A stretch of 64,000 nucleotides of DNA, taken from Coenobita brevimanus (lineage: Eukaryota; Arthropoda; Malacostraca; Decapoda; Coenobitidae). The stretch's first letter is position 1, and every line of letters begins with the position of its first letter. The position numbers and the translations under genes are program-made. The notes beneath the pieces are model-generated. The model made no database searches and was not told where the DNA came from. It saw only the letters and a program-made list of their open reading frames with translations. The stretch lies in NCBI GenBank assembly GCA_032717465.1, contig JAVRFU010003718.1:2116856-2180855 (forward strand). Direction: 5' to 3'. Below, in pieces: positions 45,089-55,812 of the stretch.

Positions 45089-46673
45089 CTTCCTCCTCCC
45101 ACACACTGTCCCAAATTCATTCACCAAACCTTGCAACTCCAATTCATCTTCACTCAACAATACTGTATCATCAGCAAACGGTAACACTGGAATCTCCCAA
45201 ATCTAACCCTCATTCATTAGAGCTACCGCCATATCCACTGCCCAACCTTGCACCTCCTTCACAACCCCATTGATGTGATGCAGACATCACACAACCCTGT
45301 TTCAGTCCCACATTCAGATCAAAGAACTCACTCAGCTCACCATCCACTCGCACTGTAGCCCTAGCTAATTCGTACATACTCTTCACAGCACTTAACAATT
45401 TCCTATCCACTCCATATATTCTTAATACCTTCCACATACCTTGCCTATCTATTCTGTCATAAGCTTTCTCCAAGTCCATGAAGGCAGCATACACTTTCTT
45501 TCCTTTCTCTAGATACTTCTCCACAAAACATCTTAGAACAAATATCTGATCTACACACCCTTTTCCTTTCCTAAATCCCCCTCGTTCTTCTCCAACTAGC
45601 TCCTCTGTCATATGCCTAACCCTATCAATGAGTATTCTACCATATATTTTACCAGTCACACTAAGAAGGCAAATAACACTATGGTTACCACATACTTCTC
45701 TCTCCCCTTTTCCTTTGTATAAAGGAACAATTATACCTGATTTCCAGTCCTCCGGAACCCTTCCCTCTTCCCAAGCCAATCTACACAACTTCCATAACCA
45801 CCCCACAACAATCTCGCCCCCATACCTCAGCTTTTCACCACACACTCCATCAATTCCTGGGGCCTTTCCCAACTTGATATTCTTCATTGCTCCCACTACT
45901 TCCCTCCTACTGATCTCGTCCTCCCTCCTCTCATCTCTTCTTCTCCCAGCCATTCCCCAACCACATACACTCTCACTGCTCTCACTCTCTACATTCAACA
46001 AATCCTCAAAGTGCTCTTTCCATCTCCTCAATTTCTCTCTCTTCTCCACCAACAATCTATTATTCCTATCTTTCACTCCTCTACTATTTCCCCTTTCACA
46101 CAGCCTTACTTTCTTTACCTCCTTCTAAAACAATTTCTTACTCTCCCTCCATTTCACACTCAAATTCCTCCCAAACTCTTCATCTACTTTCTTCTTACTC
46201 TCCTTCACTAGTCTCTTCACCTCCCTTCTCCTACTCACATATACCTAACTCCTCTCTCTCATCTTCTCCCCTACCTCTACTCGCTAACCATTCACTATAT
46301 GCCTTCTTCTTTTGTTCCACAGCTCATTTCACCTCATCATTCCACCAAGCTGTCCCTTGCACACCCTTGCATCTCCTCCTCACTCCACAAACCACCTCAC
46401 ATGCCGCGCCTATCTCTTCCGTGAATATTTTACGTCTTCCACCCCTTCCATCTGCTCTAGCTCATACCTCCCCAATCTGTCTTCCAATATGCTCTTATAC
46501 TCTGACATTTTCTCACTATCTTGCAAACTCTCCACTCTTCTCACAGGAGCTGTTTCCTCCTATCTTCTTTTTACGGGGTGGGGCAGTAACCCACCACCAA
46601 CCCTTTTAGTCGCCTCGTACGACAAGCAGGGATACTGGGGACGTATTCTTGAAACCCCCCTACCCCCAGGGGG
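45089..46673 (-). mobile_element. RTE-B copy with endonuclease region deleted
   Basis: The 5' leader (46609-46673) is joined at about 46563 directly to coding text just after the endonuclease (VRRVEKLQDSE-like), so roughly 1 kb with the APE domain is gone. The remaining frames, chiefly 45210-46076, carry GKAPGIDGVCGEKL, AFMDLEKAYDRIDRQ, GLKQGCVMS and, past a break, LPFADDTVLLSEDE. The 3' end is also missing, cut at 45089 where the array stub ends. Several stops and frameshifts. A deletion with short microhomology at cttc/tctttttacg is likely. Confidence 0.82.
46609..46673 (-). promoter_or_regulatory. Structured leader of the endonuclease-deleted RTE-B
   Basis: Same three-hairpin plan. The second hairpin has AUACG where others have AUACU, which weakens its closing pair, and its loop is UCCCC opposite GGGGG. 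Confidence 0.5.
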
Positions 46674-47049
46674 TAGTGGTATCATATATTTTAGCTTGAA
46701 AACTTGCCGTTGACGGGGTCCTAGAACCCAACCGATATTTTATCATTAGCTACGTGTTCCATTATACGACTATGCCAAATTGAACCTGACTGCTCGTATC
46801 CTTGGGACCTCCCTGTATCAGGCAAACTGTAACAGCTAGAGAAAAAGGTAAAGATACATAAGACTCACCAACTCATCCTCTTTCAAATGAAAGTATCCCC
46901 TCATCTCCATGTGGTCCCGTCAATGAGTAAGGATAAATTAAAGTTCAATGGGTGATGGGAAGACGCTATACAAGTCGACCAGCTTTGCTCGCACCTAAAA
47001 TCGTGACGGCTATACAAGTCGACTGGCGCATTGCGGATATACATTTTTT

Positions 47050-47051
<2 letters not shown>
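46674..47051. other. Unassigned sequence with a short direct repeat
   Basis: No recognisable coding region. ctatacaagtcgac occurs twice (near 46966 and 47009). Confidence 0.5.

Positions 47052-47101
<50 letters not shown>
47052..47101. repeat. (TC)n microsatellite
   Basis: About 25 TC units. Frames across it (Arg-Glu or Ser-Leu repeats) are artefacts. Confidence 0.95.
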
Positions 47102-47106
<5 letters not shown>

Positions 47107-47824
47107 CCCTAATGCTTTCTATTTCCTCATCTCCCACACTTTTGCTGAAAACTTTTTAGCTACTTCTATCATTCCTCATTTCACACTGATCACTAGACCT
47201 AATACATTATGCCACTCCTCTGGCCTCCCTATTCTTTATTTCTTCCCATTTCCTTTTCCATGGACAGTCTGTATTTCTTCCTGTAGCTCTCTTCTCCATT
47301 CTATAGTATTTCCACTACATTATTAAGTGGTCAACCGTTCCTTCAAATGGGGTCACCTTCGTGCACACAATTTTCAGATCATATCACACCATCCTGCTAT
47401 CTACAGTACCTATTTGCCCATTCATTTGAATAATCCTGTTCATGTCATATACTGCATAACGATTTTTCAAGCCACCCTTCGCTCTTTCATTCACTCAGTT
47501 AAAGTTCCTACATAACTGCATATATCTGCCTTGATCACATAAATGCAGTTCTCCACACTGCTCCATTTCTGCCAGCCTGCCTATTCAGTCCCCTTATCTC
47601 TGAGGGCACACTGAGGGCACACTGTATTAACCACCAACAAATCAATAACATAAAATACTTCGGTACACCTGCCAAATATTTCATCCTGTTGTAAGCTGTA
47701 AAGTGACATAAGCACAGTAAGGTGGAACTTATGTCACAAACACATGCGGTTATTTATTCTTAACACAGGTTATGTGCGGTTTTGGACGTCCTTTAATTCA
47801 TATTAACATGGCAGTTTGAGCCAC
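47102..47824. other. Degenerate debris
   Basis: Pyrimidine-rich first half. 47578-47620 resembles the tattcagtcctttaatc stretch of family Q at 30971. No supported gene. Confidence 0.4.
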
Positions 47825-48182
47825 AGATGCTCTTGACTTTTACTTATTTGTAACATTATAATACACGACGGAGGTATATAGACAATAACACACAATACGT
47901 TGTAGGTCCTCTTTCATTTTCGTCCCTTTCCCATATGTTGTGGGTAACACCACAGTATTACACATTAAATACCTTTATATATTTACCCCCCACTGGTTCT
48001 GATAGTCTATAACAACAATCATGACACACTGTAACATCGCCAGGGTCGTTTCACAATTGTCCAACAATGCTTACACTGGTCTTGGGGTTGTGGCTTTGGA
48101 TGTGGGGTGCTTGAACGGCTGGTCACTCACTGGCCACGACTCCAGCTAATAAGGGGGAAAAATAACTGTTTTCGAGTGTACA
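47825..48182 (+). repeat. Left arm of a long inverted repeat
   Basis: Its reverse complement matches 54251-54608 over ~360 bp at roughly 80% by eye. Shared blocks include tacttatttgtaacattata, cattaaatacctttatatat and tggttctgatag. The inner end reads actgttttcgagtgtacatg. It could be the terminal repeats of a fold-back-type DNA element. Confidence 0.75.
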
Positions 48183-49558
48183 TGGAATTAGATCAGTGGT
48201 TCTTATCTCTTTTTGAGTCACAGACCCCTTCGAGAATCTGGTGAACGCTATGAACCGTTTCCCTACAAAAATGCACATAAGCACAATCGTAGCATTTTGC
48301 ATGCAATGCATATACATTATTTTATTGAAAACTACCTCACGCAGTATATCACAAAGTATAAAACAGTCTTTACAAAGAATTATGCTTGTCACTCTTTTTC
48401 ATGCAAAAACTAATGGCCATTCGAAAAAATGAAATACATCCAACTTGAGCAAATTAAACAAAACAAAAAACTTTAAGTCTGCTCCAAAGTTCATTTCAAT
48501 GAGAAACTTGTTGTTGCTGTTTGGCTTGAATAAGATGAAATTGTGGAGTGGTCTTTCACAAGGCAACATGCATGTCACCGTTGACATCCAGTTGATTTCG
48601 ACTTATCATTTTGATACAGTAAACCCTCATTATACAATGCCTCATTGTACGATATTTCGCTTATACAATGTCAAAATTTTAGTACCCTATGCCCACTATA
48701 CAATGGGAACGATTTGCAACAACGATGGATCATCCGTGGCTCAGTGAACAGCGAATGTGCAAACGCAACAAAAACGTCCTCACACTGTCGGCATTAGACC
48801 ACACACACTTGTCCACCGGTCCAGCCTCATTAGCTAGCCCTGCCCAGCCAGGCAGTTCTGACATTGATGAGTGAGGGCTGTGAGTCCCTGTGACTGTGAG
48901 GCCGAGTAGGGACAATTCGCCATCAGGACGATTCCCCATCATTTATTTACGTATCAGTTTATTTAGCAAGTACACTAGTTTTTTAATTATGTAAGTTATA
49001 AAAGTGATGGTGGTTTATTGTTTATATAGTAAATGTAAAATATGGCATCAAATCATGGGCATTAAATGAAAAATAATAATATATTGAAACGTGAATCAGC
49101 TGATTTATGATCGATCCTTCATCTTAGCATAAGGCTACATACAAGACATTGGCATTTATATAAATGCCTAATTACCTTAAGTGAACGATTGACATACTTT
49201 GGAATTATACAAATAATCTTCATGTTACGTCTATATAAATGTTTCGGGATATTTCGCCATCAAGTCAATTCACCATCACAACAATAACAAGACAATTCGC
49301 CATCGGGACTTTTCATCGTCAGGATCATTCCCCTTCGTTTATTTTCATATCAGTTTATTTAGGAAGTACACTAGTTTTTTAGTACTGTACTTGTACCTCT
49401 TCAAAGTCGTTTTAAAATATACCCAGGATGTTGTAGTACCAATGGAAATTAATGAAAACAGCTGTGGGTGATGCTAGAACATAATTCAAAGTCAACTACA
49501 GCAAGGTAGAAACAAGTTAAATATTGTCTAAAAGTCTATCTATCTATTGCCAGACGCC

Positions 49559-51565
49559 TCAATCCCGTTTGGGGTGGCCACAAACAAATCGCCTCCAAGT
49601 CGCCCTGTCCCCCGCCATTTCACTCCCCTGCTCCCAACTCACACCCCCCTCTCTCATATACCTCTCCACCCCATCTCTCCATCTCATCCTCGGCCTCCCC
49701 CTCCCTCTTTCCCCCTCCACCTCACTCACATACACTCTCTTCGTCAGTCTTTGACCCTCCATCCTCTCCACATGGCCAAACCACCTCAGTGTGTTCCTCA
49801 TAACGCTTCCTATCACATCCACATCAACACCACAACACTCCTTTATATCCTCATTCGTCAGCCTGTCTCTCCATGTGACTCCACAGGCTCCTCTTAAATA
49901 ACTCAATTCCACCACTCTCACTCTTGACTTGTGTCCTTCCAACAACGTCCAAGCTTCACTTCCGTACGTTAGAGTTGGTATCACAATACTGTCATGTAGT
50001 AACTTTTTCACTTCCATGCTCACTTCCCTGTTTCTTATCACTGCTTTCAAAGAACCAGCAACCTTTCTTCCCTGCTGTACCCTTTCAAGCACTTCACCCT
50101 CCAAACCTCCATCCTTACTCATCACACTACCCAAGTACTTAAACGTACTCACATTTTCCAATTCCTCACCATCCAACCTCGCTGTACATTCACTGACTTC
50201 ACCTCTCTCAAAGACCATCACTTTACTCTTCCCTACATTCACCTTTAGATTCCGTTTCTTACACACTCTCCCAAACTCATCCACCAAGCCTTGCAGCTCC
50301 CCTTCGTCTTCACTCAACGACACAGTATCATCTGCAAACAACAGTACAGGGAGTTTCCAAACACTATCCTCTCTCACCAGGGCCACTCCAACATCCACTA
50401 CCCTACCTTGTACCTCTTTTATTACCCCATCCATGTACAGATTGAACAACCATGGAGACATGACACATCCCTGTTTCAACCCAACTTTCAAAGAGAAAAA
50501 TTCACTTAGTTCACCATCCACACACACTGCAGCCTTCGCACCATCGTACATACTCTTCACAGCATTCAACAACTTCCCATCTATTCCATATATTCTTAAC
50601 ACTTTCCACAATCCTAGTCTATCCACCCTGTCATATGCTTTCTCCAAATCCATGAAAGCCGCATACAACTTCTTTCCCTTCTCTAGAAACTTTTCCACTA
50701 AAGATCTGAGAATGAATATCTGATCTACACAACCTCTTCCCTTCCTAAAACTTCCCTGTTCTTCTCCAACTAATTTCTCTGTTCTTTCTCTAACTCTGTC
50801 AATAAGTATCCTACCATATACTTTTCCTATTATACTAAGAAGACAAATGCCCCTATGATTACCAAACACTTCTTTTTCCCCTTTTCCTTTGTACAAGGGA
50901 ATAATTATACCTGACTTCCAATCCTCTGGGACTCTACCTTCCTCCCAGGCCAATCTGCACATCTTCCACATCCATTCTACTACTATCCCTCCCCCATGCT
51001 TCAGCATTTCACCACACACTCCATCAATTCCTGGGGCTTTCCCTGATTTAACTATCTTCATTGCTTCCACAACTTCTATCCTACTGATTTCTTCCTGTCT
51101 TCTCACCTCCCTCCTTCTTCCAGCCATTCCCCAGCCACTTATACTCGCATTACTTCCATCCTCCACGTTCAACAATTCCTTAAAGTGTTCTCTCCATCTG
51201 CTCACTTTTTCTCCCTTCTCCACTAGTAATCTACCATTTTTATCTTTCACTCCCCTGCTAACTTCGCTTCCACCCTGTCTTACTCTTTTCACCTCTTTCC
51301 AGAACATTTTCTTACAGTCCCTCCACTTTACACTCAAATTCCTTCCAAATTCCTCATCCACTCTCTTCTTACTCTCTCTTACTAATCTTTTCACCTCTCT
51401 CTTTCTTTCTACATATAACTCTCTCTTCCGCCTCTCAACTTCTTCCACGCCCCTATTTCTCATCCATTCATTGTATGCTTTCTTCTTTTGTGCCATAGCC
51501 CGTTTCACCTCTTCAGTCCACCACGCTGTTCCTTGCACCCCCTCCGTCTTCTCTTCCTTCCACAC
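49559..51565 (-). pseudogene. RTE-A polyprotein, RT and C-terminal part (668 aa)
   Basis: Continues with GVQGTAWWTEEVKRAMAQ, a basic linker, GKAPGIDGVCGEML, AFMDLEKAYDRVD, GLKQGCVMSPWLF, LLFADDTVSLSEDE, NVGKSKVMVFERGE, FKYLGSVMSKDG, SYLRGACGVTWRDRL, LRWFGHVERM and GRGRPRMRWRDGVE. The frame is open to its natural end just inside the 3' tail. All RT aspartates are present. Confidence 0.92.
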
Positions 51566-52629
51566 ACCACATCACATGCTGCACATATTTCTTCTGTAAA
51601 TATTCTACACACACCTTCCACGTCCCCCATCTGCTCCAACTCATATTTGCCCAATCGTTCCTCCACTTCTCTCTTATACTCTGCCTTTTTCTCATCCTCT
51701 TGTAACCTTTCCACTCTCCTTGCGACTACTCCTTCCTCTCGTCTTTCCCTTCTTCTATTCCATCTTACTTGAACTTTAACTCTGGCCACCACCAAGTAGT
51801 GGTCAGAAAGTCCACTCCCCCAACCTCTATAAACTCTTGCATCCAATATACATCTTCGCATCCTTTCATCCACACACACATAATCAATCATTGCCTTCCT
51901 TTCACTCAATTCACCACCCACCCTTCTCATCACTCGCCATGTATACCTGTGGATCATTTTATGCCTGAAGAGGGTATTGGCTATCACCAACCCCCTCCCA
52001 GCACAAATGTCCACTAACGCACTCCCATTCTCATCTATCTCAGCAGGCACACCCCACTCACCAACTATTCCATCCACCTTCACATTCCCAACTTTACCAT
52101 TCATATCACCAATCAAAAACACTCTATCATTCCTTCCAAACTTTTCCATGCACACTTCTACATTTGTCCAGAACTCTTCTCTCACTCTTCTAGCACGATC
52201 TTGCGTTGGCGCATACACACACACAATCGCCCACATTTGTATTCCAACTTTCAACTTTACCCACACAATCCTTGATCCAACTGATCCATACTGTCTTATG
52301 CTCCTCTTCCATCTTTTACTCACAGCTATACATACTCCTTCCTTTGCCCTCTCATTCTCACCTACTCCTGCACATATACCCCATCCATACTCCCATTCTC
52401 TCACACTTTCTCCTCTCCATTTTGTTTCAGTTATTCCACATACATCCACTTTCGCATCCTCAAGCACCTGGACAATCTCTCTCTCTTTCACCTCATCATT
52501 TGCTCCCCTAACATTCCACGTTCCAATTGCAATGTCCTTTGTCCGGTCCTTGGTCGTCAACGTTTTGTCAGTCCTTGTCCGAGGCTTATTGTTTGTTTTT
52601 TTAGTTAGTTGTTTTCCGGGGAGGGGCAC
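51505..52629 (-). pseudogene. RTE-A polyprotein, endonuclease part (374 aa)
   Basis: After a Lys/Thr-rich leader (KQLTKKTNNKPRTRTDK) the APE endonuclease reads IGTWNVRGANDE, ITETKWRGE, VCVYAPTQDR, FLIGDMNGKVGN, MIDYVCVDER and LSDHYLVVARV, with the expected catalytic positions intact. The frame opens at a GTG in the displayed start, with no ATG between the 5' leader and the endonuclease, so the true start is uncertain. It runs out of frame at ~51540, where a C run on the plus strand (51538-51542) is one base shorter than in the copy at 23693-26161. Confidence 0.9.
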
Positions 52630-52651
52630 TAACCCTCCGCCAACCCTTTTA

Positions 52652-52719
52652 GTCGCCTTTTACGACAAGCAGGGATACTGGGGGAGTATTCTTGACAAAC
52701 CCCCCTACCCCCAGGGGGG
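52652..52719 (-). promoter_or_regulatory. Structured 5' leader of full-length RTE-A
   Basis: Minus strand: C6 (52719-52714) pairs with G6 (52705-52700) around loop UGGGGGUA. AUACU (52689-52685) pairs with AGUAU (52679-52675) around CCCCC. GUCG (52666-52663) pairs with CGAC (52655-52652). The G5 and C5 loops are complementary. The target duplication fixes the exact 5' end at 52719, so the first hairpin begins at nucleotide 1 of the element. Confidence 0.65.
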
Positions 52720-53443
52720 TTGTCTAAAAGTGCAACTTATAAATGATATCCAAAGCCAATGCTACTGAATGAAAATAGACTTTGATAGATCCCCCTGAGA
52801 ATTAGTTATTAAAGTATCAGTTAATCAGTAATAAGTATGTTTATAGAATGACGGGGAATTGTCCTGACGGGGAACGTCCATATTATGACGGCGAATTGTC
52901 GACTTCATGGCGAATTGTCTAGGAACCACATAAACAACCGTTGCTTGCTTCAGTGAAGGTAAGATCTACTGTATACTGTAGTTTTCATGCTTTTTTCTCT
53001 TTATTCACTATTAATGTGTTACTTTAAATGTTTAAACATAAGGATATTTCATGTATGTGAGTGCCAAGGTGTGTGTATGTGAGAGATTAGGCACGTCTGG
53101 GAACGTATCCCCATTGACTCCATGTTATAATGGGATTGCTATACGATGGATTGCTTTACGATGGGGTTTTCAGGAATGGAACCCCATCGTATAATGAGGG
53201 TTTACTGTAGAAACAAGTGCTGAAATCCGACTCGCAATGGTATGTAGTTGCAAATGGAATCACAGCACCCATAGCTCGCTTTGCCAAACGAGGGTAGGCG
53301 TGTATCAACGAACACCAGAATTCTTAAAGACTTCGAGTTTCTTTGTGTTTTTTTAAGTTAATGATGCCAAACAGCATCACGCAATCTTGCTAAATTGTTC
53401 TCAATAATTCTGACCTTCACGGACCCCAGGTTAAGAACCCCTG

Positions 53444-54257
53444 CATTAGATCATTTCAGTCTCGCCACAGTACATGGCATTAGATCATTTCAGTCTTGCC
53501 ACAGTACATAGCATTAGATCGTTTCAGTCTTGCCACAGTACATGGCATTAGATCATTTCAGTCTTGCCACAGTACATGGCATTAGATCATTTCAGTCTTA
53601 CCACAGTACATGGCATTAGATCATTTCAGTCTTGCCACAGTACATGGCATTAGATCATTTCAGTCTTACCACAGTACATGGCATTAGATCGTTTCAGTCT
53701 TACCACAGTACATGGCATTAGATCGTTTCAGTCTTACCACAGTACATGGCATTAGATCGTTTCAGTCTTGCCACAGTACATGGCATTAGATCGTTTCAGT
53801 CTTGCCACAGTACATGGCATTAGATCGTTTCAGTCTTGCCACAGTACATGGCATTAGATCATTTCAGTCTTGCCACAGTACATGGCATTAGATCATTTCA
53901 GTCTTACCACAGTACATGGCATTAGATCATTTCAGTCTTGCCACAGTACATGGCATTAGATCATTTCAGTCTTACCACAGTACATGGCATTAGATCGTTT
54001 CAGTCTTGCCACAGTACATGGCATTAGATCGTTTCAGTCTTACCACAGTACATGGCATTAGATCGTTTCAGTCTTACCACAGTACATGGCATTAGATCGT
54101 TTCAGTCTTGCCACAGTACATGGCATTAGATCGTTTCAGTCTCGCCACAGTACATGGCATTAGATCGTTTCAGTCTCGCCACAGTACATGGCATTAGATC
54201 GTTTCAATCTTGCCACAGTACATGGCATTAGATAGGTTCAGTCTTGCCACAGTACAC
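53444..54257 (+). repeat. 34-bp minisatellite, about 24 units
   Basis: Unit cattagatcrtttcagtct followed by ygccacagtacatgg-type text, 34 bp. Two sites vary between units (A/G after gatc; tg, ta or cg before ccacag), and the last unit is diverged (gataggttcag). There are no unique spacers. It forms the spacer between the inverted arms. Confidence 0.95.
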
Positions 54258-54608
54258 CCGAAAACAGTAATTTTCTCCCACGCATTAGCCGGAGTAGCGG
54301 CCAGTGAGCGACTGGAGGATCGAGCACCCCACATCCAATACCACTACCCCAACCACACTGTAAGCGTTGTTGGACAGATGCGGAACGACCAAAGCTGGCG
54401 ATGTTATAGTGTCATGATTGTCGTTATACACTATCAGAACCAGTGGGAGTAAATATATAAAGGTATTTAATGTGTGATACTGTGGTTTTATCAACAACAT
54501 ATAGGAAAGGCATGAAAATGAAAGAAGTCCTACAATGTGTTATGTGTTATTGTATATATACTTAAGTCCGATATTATAATGTTACAAATAAGTATAGTCA
54601 ACAGCATC
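54251..54608 (-). repeat. Right arm of the long inverted repeat
   Basis: Reverse complement of 47825-48182; the inner end is cacccgaaaacagtaat. 54609-54787 beyond it is unassigned. Confidence 0.75.
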
Positions 54609-54787
54609 TGTTAAAAGATGTCTTTTCTTATACAATCTTGTTCCCACGTCCACCATTCATCTCTCTGGGTTTCTGTCTCCACCGTACGCCCCTTTTATCC
54701 TCTCGTCCCCCATTCCCACCCTTTGTTAACCAGTATAAACAAAGATAGTGATGAAATGATCCATCAGGTATTGATCATATTACAGTA

Positions 54788-55812
54788 TATGGAGTGGAGG
54801 GGAAATTGTGGAGTGCTGTGAAGAGTATGTACGAGGGAGCTAGGGCTACGGTGCCAGTGGATGGTGAGCTGAGTGAGTTCTTTAATGTCAATGTGGGACT
54901 GAAACAGTTGTGTGATGTCTCCATGGCTGTTTAATATATACATGGTTGGGGTTGTAAAGGAGGTGCAAGGTAGGGCAGTGGATGTGGGGGTGGCTCTAAT
55001 GAATGAGGGTGAGATTTGGAAGATTCCGGTGTTGCTCTTTGCTGATGATGCAGTATGTTGAGTCAGGATGAATGGGAGTTGCAAGATTTGGTGAATGAAT
55101 TTGGGACAATGTGTAGGAGAAGGAATTGGAAAGTTAATGTAAACAAAGCTAAAGTTATGGTGTTTGAGAGGAATGAAGTCACAGAGTGTGCAGTGAGGTT
55201 GGATGGTGAGGATATGGAGAATGTGAGTGCATTCAAGTACTTGGGTAGTGTGATGAGTAAGGATGGAACTTTGGGGAATGAAGTGCGTGAAAGGGTACAG
55301 CAGGGAAGGCAGGTTGTTGGTACACTGAAAGCAGTGATGAGAAATAGGGAGGTGAGTATGGAAGTTAAGAAGTCACTCCATGACGGATTGTGATCCCTAC
55401 CCTGACGTATGGAAGCAAGGCGTGGATCTTGCGAAAGGGGAACAAGTCAAGAGTAAGTGCAGTGGAAATGAGTTACTTGAGAGGAGTATGTGGAGTGACG
55501 TGGAGGGACAGGTTGACGAATGAAGAAGTGAAGGAACGTTGTGGGGTGGATGTGGATGTGGTTGAGAAGATTAGGAGAAATAACCTCAGGTGGTTTGGAC
55601 ATGTGAAGAGAATGGAGAATGACTAAGAGGGTGTATGTAGGTGAGGTGGAGGGAGGGAGAGGGAGGGGTAGACCGAGGATGAGGTGGAGGGATGGAGTTG
55701 AGAGATATATGAGGGAGGGTAGTCAAATGGTGGGTGACAGAGCGACTTGGAGGCGTTTTGTCTGAGGCCACCCTTTGCGGGATTAGGACGTAGGGCTATA
55801 GATAGATAGATA
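54788..55812 (+). mobile_element. RTE-B 5'-truncated copy, plus strand
   Basis: Starts within the RT (YGVEGKLWSAVKSMYEGARA) and ends in the RTE-B tail (gctatagatagatagatag). Motif C reads LLFADDAVC before a frameshift near 55050. The frames 55055-55393 and 55390-55626 carry KYLGSVMSKDG, SYLRGVCGVTWRDRL and LRWFGHVKRM. A second frameshift lies at 55383. Inactive. Confidence 0.88.

Larger units (their letters stand above)
49536..52719 (-). mobile_element. RTE-A non-LTR retrotransposon, full length, with 12-bp TSD
   Basis: A 3,184 bp minus-strand element between perfect copies of ttgtctaaaagt (49524-49535 and 52720-52731). The 5' end is the GC-rich leader and the 3' end the tatctatc tail. Two overlapping frames together cover endonuclease, RT and C-terminus; a single base loss in a G run is the only disabling lesion I find. 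It is the most deeply nested, hence youngest, insertion in this stack. Confidence 0.95.
48911..52919. mobile_element. Short-TIR element of unknown class, nested
   Basis: Inverted termini GACAATTCGCCAT are identical at both ends and flanked by TAGG (48907-48910 and 52920-52923), suggesting a 4-bp target duplication. Degenerate repeats of the terminal motif recur inside (near 49247-49400 and 52842-52900), including ccccrtc patches. No coding region of its own. The superfamily is not recognisable from this sequence. Confidence 0.6.
48617..53207. mobile_element. Tigger/pogo-like DNA transposon (non-autonomous), nested
   Basis: The left terminus is cagtaaaccctcattatac, and the right terminus in reverse is identical over those 19 bases. 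TA dinucleotides flank both ends (48615-48616 and 53208-53209). The TIR resembles the CAGTARACCCTCRTTTA consensus of Tigger elements, and TA duplication is diagnostic of Tc1/mariner-pogo. It sits within the hAT-like element. No transposase frame remains between its ends apart from later insertions. Confidence 0.8.
48194..53443. mobile_element. hAT-like DNA transposon, carrying nested insertions
   Basis: The left end is cagtggttcttatctc; the right end, read in reverse, is caggggttcttaacctgg. CAGNGG termini are typical of hAT. The flanking 8-mers aattagat (48186-48193) and cattagat (53444-53451) fit the 8-bp hAT target duplication with one change. No transposase is visible. Interior sequence 48200-48616 and 53208-53443 has only short frames. 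The insertion lies inside the first unit of the adjacent minisatellite. Confidence 0.75.

Noticed and set aside
46901..47137. Arg-Glu repeat protein
   Set aside because: Translation of the TC microsatellite on the minus strand.
52652..52719. Classical HDV-like self-cleaving ribozyme at the RTE 5' end
   Set aside because: The P1/P2-like pseudoknot topology and a CUAAAAG stretch are suggestive, and such ribozymes are known in some RTE elements, but I could not place a P3 helix or the usual core, so I do not call one.
53444..54257. CRISPR-like array
   Set aside because: 34-bp units are contiguous with no unique spacers, in a eukaryotic repeat context; it is a minisatellite.
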